Below are positions 1-6,415 of a stretch of 13,103 nucleotides of DNA, one piece after another; within the stretch, counting starts at the first letter, position 1, and every line of letters begins with the position of its first letter. Below the pieces are notes generated by a model. The model did not search any database and had not been told where the DNA came from. It saw only the letters and a program-made list of their open reading frames with translations. The DNA is from Gallionella sp. (GTDB taxonomy: Bacteria; Pseudomonadota; Gammaproteobacteria; Burkholderiales; Gallionellaceae), in the NCBI GenBank assembly GCA_029850565.1, contig JARCRR010000123.1:1-13103 (forward strand), given 5' to 3'. The position numbers and the translations under genes were made by a program.

Positions 1-44
1 GTCGCGGCCAGCAACAACAGGCGTATCACGCGATGCAGTCTCAT
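1..44 (-). CDS. Start of an exported or membrane protein, cut by the window edge
   Basis: Only the first 14 codons are visible, reading MRLHRVIRLLLLAA and then leaving the window. Two or three basic residues followed by a leucine/alanine run look like the start of a signal peptide or membrane anchor, so the product is probably exported or membrane-bound. The ATG lies 4 bases after the stop of the alpha/beta hydrolase, so the two are probably co-transcribed and perhaps translationally coupled. The upstream bases (TTGAAAAG) give only a weak ribosome binding site. The family cannot be told from this fragment. Confidence 0.45.
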   Translation of the reverse strand, partial: MRLHRVIRLLLLAA

Positions 45-48
45 CTTT

Positions 49-885
49 TCAATGCCCACATCCTGCCTCCGTATGCTTGCTCAGGAAATCCGCCAGCGCC
101 TTGACCCAATCCTCGCGCATGAAGATGAAGCCGTCGTTATGCCCACCGGTCAGTTCGAGGAACTCCTTGGGTGGACGAGCCGCAGCGAACAGCGCCTGCC
201 CGTGTGTGAATGGAATGATCTCGTCCTGCGGACTGTGGGCGATCATCACCGGTGAACTCACCTGTTGCAGATAGACTTGCGTGTCATAACGGATGCGCGA
301 GATCAAGCGGACCGGCAAGTAGGGATAGAGCTGCTGCCCGAGGTCGGGAACGGAAGTGAAGCTGGAGGCGATCACCAGCGCAGCCGGGCGATGCCGGGTT
401 GCCAGTTGCGCGGCCACGGCACCACCCAGTGATTCACCGAACAGTACGATGCGACAGGCAGGCACATGCTTCTGCTGCGCGAGGAATTGCCACGCCGCTT
501 CGGCATCGAGATAGGTGCCCTGCTCGTCCGGCTGGCCTTCGCTGTTGCCGTATCCGCGATAATCGAAAATCAGCGTGTCATAGCCGAGACGATGGAACAT
601 CGCCAGATAGTCGAGCCTGTGCGAGATGTTGCCGGCGTTGCCATGCGCAAATAACACCGTGCCGCGCGATTTATCGGCTGCCACATACCATCCGTGCAGC
701 ACGACACCGTCCGCCGTCTTCAGGTGCAGTTCCTCGAATGGCAGGCCGATCTGCGCCGGTGTGACAAAAACTTCGCGATCCACTTGCGGATAGAACACCA
801 GCCGCGATTGGAAGAAAAACAATAACAGGGCAAGGCCGACATAGACCGCAAGCAGCATGCCCAGCACATGCCATATCATGCGCAT
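49..885 (-). CDS. Membrane-anchored alpha/beta hydrolase (BEM46/YfhR-like)
   Basis: A 278-residue serine hydrolase of the alpha/beta fold. Residues 5-25 form one hydrophobic segment that probably anchors it in the inner membrane with the catalytic domain outside. The oxyanion-loop motif HGNAGN is at 81-86, the nucleophile elbow GESLGG at 150-155 (Ser152), the acid is probably Asp221 in SPQDEIIP, and the base His249 in GGHND. This arrangement, including DYRGYGNSEG near 108-117, is typical of the BEM46/YfhR group, often annotated as 'alpha/beta hydrolase' or dienelactone-hydrolase-like. The substrate is unknown. Two in-frame ATG codons (885 and 879) could serve as start, both with weak Shine-Dalgarno sequences. 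It lies 90 bases downstream of pcm on the same strand and is probably in the same transcript. Confidence 0.85.
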   Translation of the reverse strand: MRMIWHVLGMLLAVYVGLALLLFFFQSRLVFYPQVDREVFVTPAQIGLPFEELHLKTADGVVLHGWYVAADKSRGTVLFAHGNAGNISHRLDYLAMFHRLGYDTLIFDYRGYGNSEGQPDEQGTYLDAEAAWQFLAQQKHVPACRIVLFGESLGGAVAAQLATRHRPAALVIASSFTSVPDLGQQLYPYLPVRLISRIRYDTQVYLQQVSSPVMIAHSPQDEIIPFTHGQALFAAARPPKEFLELTGGHNDGFIFMREDWVKALADFLSKHTEAGCGH

Positions 886-975
886 GCCGCCACCCGCTGG
901 CCGGATCGCAGTGCGGTAGCAACACCGACTCTCACTCCTGTACTCGCCATATGCGGCCCTTCGGCTGTGTTCCGT

Positions 976-1692
976 TCATATCTGCCCAGCTTGCTCTCTG
1001 CTGATGAGCGGCACAAAGCGCACCGGCTCGATATTCTTTAGGTGGGTAATGCCTGCAAGATCTTTTGTTATCAGCAGCAGTTGTTGTACCTCCAGCCAGC
1101 CGCCAACCGGAATCACCATACGACCGCCCGGCTTGAGCTGATCGAGCAGTGCTTGCGGCACATGCCCTGCCGCTGCAGTGACGATGATGCCGTCATAGGG
1201 CGCATGCTCGGGCCACCCCGCCGAACCGTCACCGGCTTTCACCTGAACATTGTTGTAGCCCAGCTCATGCAGCAAACTTGCAGCCTGTGCGGCCAGCGGC
1301 GCCACGATCTCCATGCTGTACACCTCGCCTGCCAACTCGGACAGAATAGCCGCCTGATAACCCGAGCCCGTACCGACCTCCAGCACGCGCTGCCGTTTGT
1401 CCAGTGCCAGCAGGTCGGTCATCAGCGCCACGATGTATGGCTGCGAGATGGTCTGTCCATGACCGATGGGCAAGGGATGATTGGCATAGGCGTCGTACGT
1501 CTCGCCTTGCGGAACAAAGCGGTGACGCGGAACTCTAGCCATGATGGCGAGTACTTCTTCAGAGATCGGCGAGGGGGAGTAATCCCCGGCTTCATATGCC
1601 ATCTCCCTGATCTGCCCGACCATTTCAAGCCTTGCTGAAATGTAATGATCATCGGGGCTGTCAGCGGCATCAGGCGATTTCATAAATCCCAT
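976..1692 (-). CDS. pcm: Protein-L-isoaspartate O-methyltransferase
   Basis: This 238-residue cytoplasmic enzyme uses S-adenosylmethionine to methylate isoaspartyl residues in aged proteins, starting their repair. The SAM-binding motif I VLEVGTGSGY is at residues 103-112. It is preceded by the family signature PIGHGQTISQPYIVA (about 75-89) and followed by the acidic motif YSMEI and the post-motif stretch GDGSAGW and YDGIIVTAA (about 154-174). The family's core begins near residue 20, so there is an N-terminal extension of about 20-30 residues compared with E. coli Pcm. The ATG start is supported by GGAG located about 7 bases upstream. It is the first recognisable gene of the leftward cluster and is divergent from the prp regulator. 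The partner surE often found beside pcm is not seen here. Confidence 0.95.
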   Translation of the reverse strand: MGFMKSPDAADSPDDHYISARLEMVGQIREMAYEAGDYSPSPISEEVLAIMARVPRHRFVPQGETYDAYANHPLPIGHGQTISQPYIVALMTDLLALDKRQRVLEVGTGSGYQAAILSELAGEVYSMEIVAPLAAQAASLLHELGYNNVQVKAGDGSAGWPEHAPYDGIIVTAAAGHVPQALLDQLKPGGRMVIPVGGWLEVQQLLLITKDLAGITHLKNIEPVRFVPLISREQAGQI

Positions 1693-1776
1693 TATGTTCT
1701 CCAGTGCCCGCTGATTAGCGACAACAGGTGAAAGTCATTCCTTGCGCTTGAGGGCGACGGATGCGCGGATTTCTCA

Positions 1777-1881
1777 TCATGATTCAACTCTTTTGCCGCC
1801 AATGGCTCTCAGCTTCTGTTCCAGCGCCTCGCGCCGACGTTGCCATATCTCGCGGGAGCTGCGCACGTCCCCACAGTACAC
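1777..1881 (-). CDS. Possible small protein or gene remnant, Arg-rich, unrecognised
   Basis: A 34-codon reading frame opening with GTG and ending in TGA, upstream of and co-directional with pcm. The C-terminal half (for example EIWQRRREALEQKLRAIGG) would form a basic amphipathic helix and reads more like real protein than the other frames here. The frame is closed by a TAA two codons before the GTG (AAG between), so it could be the tail of a decayed gene. The Shine-Dalgarno sequence is weak and AGA, rare in neighbouring genes, appears twice. I do not recognise the family; it may be chance. Confidence 0.2.
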   Translation of the reverse strand: MYCGDVRSSREIWQRRREALEQKLRAIGGKRVES

Positions 1882-1932
1882 CTTTTACGCTGAGAGACAC
1901 AAACAGCCACGGGCGGCATCTCAACCCCATTT

Positions 1933-1940
1933 TGTCGACA
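1933..1940. promoter_or_regulatory. Upstream GTCGAC palindrome, possible second operator
   Basis: TGTCGACA is an 8-bp perfect palindrome in the context TTGTCGACAT. It shares 9 of 10 bases with the centre of the downstream palindrome. The two centres are 62 bp apart, close to six helical turns, with the putative promoter between them. Its role as an operator is inferred. Confidence 0.4.
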
Positions 1941-1953
1941 TATTTAACTATTG

Positions 1954-1984
1954 TTGCCAATTTTAATATTTCTAGTGCTACTAT
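1954..1984 (+). promoter_or_regulatory. Putative sigma-70 promoter of the gntR-prpBCDE operon
   Basis: The -35 candidate TTGCCA (1954-1959) matches the consensus at 5 of 6 positions. The -10 candidate TACTAT (1979-1984) matches at 4 of 6 and carries an extended TG at 1976-1977. The spacer is 19 bp, longer than ideal, which the extended -10 may offset. Initiation would fall near 1990, right at the edge of the GATTGTCGACAATC palindrome. Confidence 0.45.
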
Positions 1985-1991
1985 CACACTT

Positions 1992-2005
1992 GATTGTCGA
2001 CAATC
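1992..2005. promoter_or_regulatory. 14-bp perfect palindrome, probable operator of the GntR regulator
   Basis: GATTGTCGACAATC is perfectly self-complementary. Its position between the -10 box and the Shine-Dalgarno of the regulator gene, over the expected transcription start, fits a repressor site. GntR/FCD regulators bind short palindromes of this size as dimers, and such regulators commonly control their own operons. Binding by this protein is inferred. Confidence 0.6.
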
Positions 2006-2017
2006 GGAGTGGATTCG

Positions 2018-2701
2018 ATGCTAATCAAGGTTCCCGAACAAGGCACACTCGCAGACGTTGCAGCGCATCGCCTGGCACACAGCATCGTCACCGGTGAGCT
2101 GGCGCAAGGCCAGAAACTGAACGAGGCGGAGTTGGCCGAGCGCTTCGGTATGGGGCGCGGCCCGCTGCGTGAAGCCCTGCGACATTTGGAAGGCATGCGT
2201 CTGGTGACGCGCATCCCCAATGCAGGTACACGGGTGGTGGTGCTGGATCGCAAGACTCTCTCCGATATCTATGGTGTACGCGAAGCGCTGGAAGGCATGG
2301 CCTGCCGCCTTGCCGCCACGCAGATGAGCGATGAAGAAATCTCTCAATTGAGCAAACTGCTCGACCGCCACGAAGAACAGATCAAGAAGGAAGGCGGCAA
2401 GATCTATTCGCAGAGCGAGGGCGACCTCGATTTCCATTACCAGATCGCGCGCGGCAGCCGCAACCAGATGCTGATGGATATGCTCGGCAGCGAGCAATAC
2501 CAACTCCTGCGCATGTGCCGTTATCGCACCAGCCGCAAAGCCGCCCGCACCAAACCCGCATTGCAACAACACCGCCAGATCGTCGCCGCATTGGAACAAC
2601 GCGATGGCGAACTCGCCGAGCTACTCATGCGCCGCCACATCCAGGGCGCATGGAAGAGCATCAGCGAAATGATCGATAAAGAAGAGGAGTCTGCGGCATG
2701 A
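2018..2701 (+). CDS. GntR-family (FadR/FCD subfamily) regulator of the prp operon
   Basis: A 227-residue DNA-binding regulator. The N-terminal winged helix-turn-helix (about 10-77) contains the GntR signature LNEAELAERFGMGRGPLREAL (34-54). The C-terminal FCD effector domain (about 84-215) shows the usual metal/ligand residues: D136 and H140 in the DxxFH motif, H185 and H207. In other bacteria such regulators respond to small organic acids. Here the ligand is plausibly 2-methylcitrate or a relative, an inference from position immediately before prpB. I chose the ATG at 2018 because GGAG lies 8 bases upstream. A longer frame from TTG at 1994 would run through the operator palindrome and has no suitable ribosome binding site. 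The gene lies 83 bases before prpB on the same strand, so it is probably autoregulated with the operon. It is not the sigma-54-dependent PrpR of enteric bacteria. Confidence 0.9.
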   Translation: MLIKVPEQGTLADVAAHRLAHSIVTGELAQGQKLNEAELAERFGMGRGPLREALRHLEGMRLVTRIPNAGTRVVVLDRKTLSDIYGVREALEGMACRLAATQMSDEEISQLSKLLDRHEEQIKKEGGKIYSQSEGDLDFHYQIARGSRNQMLMDMLGSEQYQLLRMCRYRTSRKAARTKPALQQHRQIVAALEQRDGELAELLMRRHIQGAWKSISEMIDKEEESAA

Positions 2702-2711
2702 CCTCTTTCAG

Positions 2712-2741
2712 CCGTCATTCCGTCCTACGCCGGAATGACGG
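2712..2741. repeat. Dispersed palindrome, copy 1 (gntR-prpB gap)
   Basis: CCGTCATTCCG (2712-2722) pairs perfectly with CGGAATGACGG (2731-2741) around an 8-base loop. The same GTCATTCCG/CGGAATGAC arms recur between prpD and prpE. This is the pattern of REP-like interspersed elements. In the transcript it would fold into a stable hairpin without a following U-tract, so it is more likely a stability or attenuation element than a terminator. Confidence 0.75.
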
Positions 2742-2746
2742 AATAA

Positions 2747-2756
2747 GGGAATGACG
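2747..2756. repeat. Extra half-copy of the dispersed palindrome
   Basis: GGGAATGACG repeats the right arm of the adjacent palindrome six bases after it ends. It may be a remnant of a second unit or give an alternative pairing partner for the left arm. Confidence 0.45.
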
Positions 2757-2784
2757 AAATTTTGAATCACGTGAGGAATCGGAA

Positions 2785-3678
2785 ATGAGCCAAACAGCAA
2801 ACACACCCGGCAACAAACTGCGCCAGGCAGTGAATGAGAATTCCCCACTACAAGTGGTCGGCGCGGTCACCGCCTACTGCGCCATCCTTGCGCAGAAGAG
2901 CGGGCACAAGGCGCTGTACCTTTCCGGTGGCGGCGTGGCGGCTTCTTCATTGGGCATCCCTGATCTCGGCATCACCACTCTGCATGACGTATGCGAAGAC
3001 GCACGCCGCATCACGGCCGCAAGTGACTTGCCTTTGCTGGTGGACATCGACACCGGCTGGGGCGGCGCCTTCAACATCGCGCGTGCGACACGTGAAGTGG
3101 CACAAGCCGGTGCGGCCGGCTTCCACATCGAAGACCAAGTGATGCAGAAGCGTTGCGGCCACCGTCCCAATAAAGCCATCGTGAGTCAGAGCGAGATGGT
3201 GGACCGTGTGAAGGCGGCGGTCGATGCGCGCGTGGACAGCAGCTTCGTCATCATGGCGCGTACCGATGCTCTGGCCGTCGAAGGCATGCAGTCCGCTATC
3301 GAGCGCGCGCAAGCCTGCGTCGAAGCCGGTGCAGACATGATCTTCCCCGAGGCAATGACCAAGCTGGAGCAATACAAGGAATTCACCCAAGCTGTGAACG
3401 TGCCCGTGCTGGCGAACATCACCGAGTTCGGTGCGACGCCGCTGTTCACCACCAAAGAACTGTCGGGTGTGGGCGTGCAGTTGGTGCTGTATCCCCTCTC
3501 CGCTTACCGCGCCATGAGCAAGGCGGCGCTGAACGTGTATCAACATATCCTCGCCGACGGCACGCAGCAGAACGTGGTGCCCACGATGCAGACGCGCATG
3601 GAGCTTTACGACTACCTCGGCTATCACGAGTTCGAGCAACAGCTCGATCGCTTGTTCGCTGAAAAAGGTGCTGAATAA
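2785..3678 (+). CDS. prpB: 2-methylisocitrate lyase
   Basis: A 297-residue cytoplasmic enzyme of the isocitrate lyase/PEP mutase superfamily that cleaves 2-methylisocitrate to pyruvate and succinate, the last step of the methylcitrate cycle. The catalytic loop KRCGHRPNK places the active-site cysteine at residue 124. The Mg-binding aspartates are in VDIDTGWGG (D87, D89), and E116 in the FHIEDQ strand is also typical. SGGGVAASSLG (47-57) is the substrate-binding region. Length matches E. coli PrpB. GAGG lies 8 bases before the ATG. It is followed 21 bases later by prpC. Identification over isocitrate lyase is secure from its short length and the KRCGH(R) context. Confidence 0.97.
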   Translation: MSQTANTPGNKLRQAVNENSPLQVVGAVTAYCAILAQKSGHKALYLSGGGVAASSLGIPDLGITTLHDVCEDARRITAASDLPLLVDIDTGWGGAFNIARATREVAQAGAAGFHIEDQVMQKRCGHRPNKAIVSQSEMVDRVKAAVDARVDSSFVIMARTDALAVEGMQSAIERAQACVEAGADMIFPEAMTKLEQYKEFTQAVNVPVLANITEFGATPLFTTKELSGVGVQLVLYPLSAYRAMSKAALNVYQHILADGTQQNVVPTMQTRMELYDYLGYHEFEQQLDRLFAEKGAE

Positions 3679-3699
3679 CTTTTCAATAGGGAGAATGAC

Positions 3700-4875
3700 A
3701 TGGCAGAAGAAACCACTTTACCGAAGCCCAAAAAGTCCGTCGCCCTCTCTGGCACCGTCGCGGGCAACACGGCGGTGTGCACCGTGGGCCGCACGGGCAA
3801 CGACCTGCACTATCGCGGCTATGACATCCTCGACTTCGCCGAGAAAGCGGAGTTCGAAGAGATCGCTCACTTGCTGATCCACGGCACACTGCCCACTGCC
3901 GCCCAACTCAAAACTTACAAAACCAAACTGAAGACCCTGCGCGATCTGCCACCAGCCGTGAAGCAGGCGCTGGAAGCGTTGCCCGCCAATGCCCACCCGA
4001 TGGATGTGATGCGCACCGGCTGCTCGGTGTTGGGCACGGTGGAGCAGGAATCCGAGAAGCACGACCCCGCCAAGACCAAAGAGATCATCGACCGCCTGCT
4101 GGCCAGCTTCGGTTCGATGCTGGTGTACTGGCATCATTTCACCACCTCGGGAAAACGCATCAACGTGGTGACCGACGACGATTCCATCGGCGGACACTTC
4201 CTGCATCTGTTGCATGGCAAGCCAGCGCGCGAATCCTGGGTGCGCGCGATGCACACCTCGCTCATCCTGTACGCCGAGCATGAGTTCAACGCATCCACCT
4301 TCACCGCACGCGTCATCGCCGGTACCAACTCCGACATCTACTCTTGCATCACCGGTGCGATCGGCGCGTTGCGCGGGCCAAAACATGGCGGCGCGAACGA
4401 GGAAGCGTTCCGCATCCAGAGCCGTTACCAGAGTGCCGACGAAGCGGAAGCCGACATCCGCGCACGTGTGGAACGCAAAGAGATCGTCATCGGTTTCGGC
4501 CATCCGGTGTACACCATCTCCGATCCGCGCAATGAAGTCATCAAACGTGTGGCGCAAAGTCTGTCCAGAGAGAACGGCGACACGCTGATGTTCGACATCG
4601 CCGCGCGTCTGGAAACGGTGATGTGGGACACCAAGAAGATGTTTCCGAATCTGGATTGGTTCTCTGCCGTGTCGTACAACCAGATGGGTGTGCCGACCGA
4701 GATGTTCACGCCGCTGTTCGTCATCGCGCGCGTCACCGGCTGGGGCGCACACGTGATGGAGCAACGCGCCGACGGCAAGATCATCCGCCCCAGCGCCAAT
4801 TACATCGGGCCGGAGAATCTGGCTTGGGTACCGATCGAGAAGCGAGAAATCAACTTGAACCAAAAGGAAATATAA
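3700..4875 (+). CDS. prpC: 2-methylcitrate synthase
   Basis: A 391-residue citrate-synthase-fold enzyme that condenses propionyl-CoA with oxaloacetate to give 2-methylcitrate. The expected catalytic residues are visible: His229 in GPKHGGANE, His268 in GFGHPVYT, and Asp319 in NLDWFSA. The region EHEFNASTFTARV (193-205) is typical of the small type I-like PrpC/CitZ group rather than the larger allosteric GltA. The position between prpB and prpD assigns the propionate role, although some residual citrate synthase activity is common in the family. GGGAG lies 6 bases before the start. The stop TAA directly abuts the ATG of prpD (TAAATG), suggesting coupled translation. Confidence 0.96.
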   Translation: MAEETTLPKPKKSVALSGTVAGNTAVCTVGRTGNDLHYRGYDILDFAEKAEFEEIAHLLIHGTLPTAAQLKTYKTKLKTLRDLPPAVKQALEALPANAHPMDVMRTGCSVLGTVEQESEKHDPAKTKEIIDRLLASFGSMLVYWHHFTTSGKRINVVTDDDSIGGHFLHLLHGKPARESWVRAMHTSLILYAEHEFNASTFTARVIAGTNSDIYSCITGAIGALRGPKHGGANEEAFRIQSRYQSADEAEADIRARVERKEIVIGFGHPVYTISDPRNEVIKRVAQSLSRENGDTLMFDIAARLETVMWDTKKMFPNLDWFSAVSYNQMGVPTEMFTPLFVIARVTGWGAHVMEQRADGKIIRPSANYIGPENLAWVPIEKREINLNQKEI

Positions 4876-6363
4876 ATGAGCGCCAATGTAGAGATGAACA
4901 ACCGCCCTGCCCCCGACCAAGTGTTGGTGGATATCGCGAAATACGTATGCAACATGGAGATCAAATCCAACGAAGCTTACGACACCGCACGCAACTGCCT
5001 GATCGACACACTGGGTTGCGGCCTGCTGGCGCTGCGTTTCCCCGAGTGCACCAAGCATCTGGGTTCTATCGTCCCCGGCACGACAGTGCGCCACGGTGCG
5101 CGCGTGCCCGGCACTTCGCATGAACTCGATCCGGTGAAAGCCGCGTGGGACATCGGCGCGATGATCCGCTGGTTGGACTACAACGACACCTGGTTGGCTG
5201 CGGAATGGGGGCATCCTTCCGACAATCTTGGCGGCATCTTGGCGGTGGCGGATTATCTGAGCCGCTGCAACGTGGCTGAAGGCAAGCCTGCGCTGACCGT
5301 CCGTGACGTGTTGACCGCGATGATCAAGGCGCACGAGATCCAAGGCGTGTTGGCTTTGGAGAACAGTTTCAACCGCGTCGGTCTCGACCATGTCATCTTG
5401 GTGAAGGTCGCCTCTACTGCGGTGGTGACACGCCTGTTGGGCGGCACTGAAGCGCAGGTCATCGATGCGTTGTCGCAAGCCTTCGTCGATGGCCAATCGC
5501 TGCGCACCTATCGTCACTCGCCGAATGCAGGTTCACGCAAATCGTGGGCGGCAGGTGATGCGACATCGCGCGCTGTGCGCTTGGCGATGATCACACTGAA
5601 AGGTGAGATGGGTATCCCCGGTGTGCTGACTGCACCGCAGTGGGGCTTTTACGATGTGCTGTTCAACAAGACCAACAAAGACCAGAAACTCAAGCCGGAA
5701 GCAGAACGCAAGTTCGCGCTGAACCAACCGTATGCAAGCTATGTGATGGAGAACGTGTTGTTCAAGATCTCCTTCCCGGCCGAGTTCCACTCACAGACGG
5801 CTTGCGAGTGCGCGGTGCGTCTGCATCCGCAAGTGAAGAACAAATTGGGCGACATCAAGAAGATCGTCATCACCACGCACGAGTCCGCCATCCGCATCAT
5901 CTCCAAGGTGGGCCCGCTGGCCAACCCGGCAGACCGCGACCACTGCATCCAGTACATGGTGGCAGTACCTTTGGCGTTCGGCGACCTGGTGGCGGAACAC
6001 TACGAAGACAGCTTCCACAATTCGAACCCCGTCATCGACCAGTTGCGCGAGAAGATGGAGATCGTGGAAGAGGCGCGCTACAGCCGCGAATATCTGGAAT
6101 CGGACAAGCGCTCTATCGCGAATGCCATCCAGGTGTTCTTCAACGATGGCAGCAGCACCGAGAAGATCGAAGTGGAATATCCGATCGGCCATCGTCGTCG
6201 TCGCGCAGAGGGCATTCCTGTGTTGGAGCAGAAGTTCTTGAGCAATCTGCGCACACGCTTCCCGGAGCATCGCTGCCAAGAAATCATGGCGCTGTGTCTG
6301 GATAAGAAAAAACTGGAAGCGACGCCGGTGAACGAGTTCATGGAGTTGTTCGTGATCAATTGA
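4876..6363 (+). CDS. prpD: 2-methylcitrate dehydratase (MmgE/PrpD family)
   Basis: A 495-residue enzyme that dehydrates 2-methylcitrate to 2-methyl-cis-aconitate without an iron-sulfur cluster. The N-terminal helical domain carries the family hallmark around residues 99-121 (RWLDYNDTW followed by EWGHPSDNLGG), with D101 and H113 prominent. The region FPAEFHSQTACECAVRLHP, near residues 304-322, is also typical of PrpD. Length is close to E. coli PrpD (483). It starts immediately after the prpC stop, using AAGGA at the end of prpC as its ribosome binding site. There is no acnD/prpF pair, so this is the PrpD-type route. The rehydration to 2-methylisocitrate must come from an aconitase encoded elsewhere. 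Confidence 0.96.
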   Translation: MSANVEMNNRPAPDQVLVDIAKYVCNMEIKSNEAYDTARNCLIDTLGCGLLALRFPECTKHLGSIVPGTTVRHGARVPGTSHELDPVKAAWDIGAMIRWLDYNDTWLAAEWGHPSDNLGGILAVADYLSRCNVAEGKPALTVRDVLTAMIKAHEIQGVLALENSFNRVGLDHVILVKVASTAVVTRLLGGTEAQVIDALSQAFVDGQSLRTYRHSPNAGSRKSWAAGDATSRAVRLAMITLKGEMGIPGVLTAPQWGFYDVLFNKTNKDQKLKPEAERKFALNQPYASYVMENVLFKISFPAEFHSQTACECAVRLHPQVKNKLGDIKKIVITTHESAIRIISKVGPLANPADRDHCIQYMVAVPLAFGDLVAEHYEDSFHNSNPVIDQLREKMEIVEEARYSREYLESDKRSIANAIQVFFNDGSSTEKIEVEYPIGHRRRRAEGIPVLEQKFLSNLRTRFPEHRCQEIMALCLDKKKLEATPVNEFMELFVIN

Positions 6364-6368
6364 AACCA

Positions 6369-6396
6369 CGTCATTCCGGCCTGCGCCGGAATGACG
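6369..6396. repeat. Dispersed palindrome, copy 2 (prpD-prpE gap)
   Basis: CGTCATTCCGGC (6369-6380) pairs with GCCGGAATGACG (6385-6396) around a 4-base loop, a perfect 12-bp stem. It begins 5 bases after the prpD stop and shares its arms with the palindrome before prpB. No U-tract follows. It could protect the upstream mRNA 3' end or lower prpE expression relative to prpBCD. Confidence 0.8.
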
Positions 6397-6415
6397 ATAA
6401 CGAGGGAGAGTCGTA

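Larger units (their letters stand above)
1693..2017. other. Divergent intergenic region between pcm and the GntR regulator
   Basis: About 325 bases without a firmly supported gene. The right third is AT-rich and holds the regulator's promoter and two GTCGAC-centred palindromes. The left part is GC-richer and contains a doubtful 34-codon minus-strand ORF (1777-1881) with a GTG start. It also contains a perfect 8-bp inverted repeat (CTCTCAGC at 1806-1813, GCTGAGAG at 1889-1896) that could close an RNA structure of about 91 nt. I see no clear promoter for pcm, which presumably starts somewhere in the left half. Confidence 0.6.

Noticed and set aside
1889..1935. Partial resemblance of the GAGATG and CTCAGC segments on the minus strand to the 5' part of 6S RNA
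   Set aside because: I could not find the matching 3' closing strand or the central bubble; the likeness is too short to support a call.
1994..2017. TTG-initiated extension of the GntR regulator
   Set aside because: It would translate through the operator palindrome and lacks a ribosome binding site, while the ATG at 2018 has GGAG at good spacing.
3718..5517. A 599-codon open frame on the minus strand across prpC and prpD
   Set aside because: It is the antisense shadow of two clearly recognised plus-strand genes, is rich in His, Asp, Gln and Val as such shadows are in this codon usage, and shows no domain motif.
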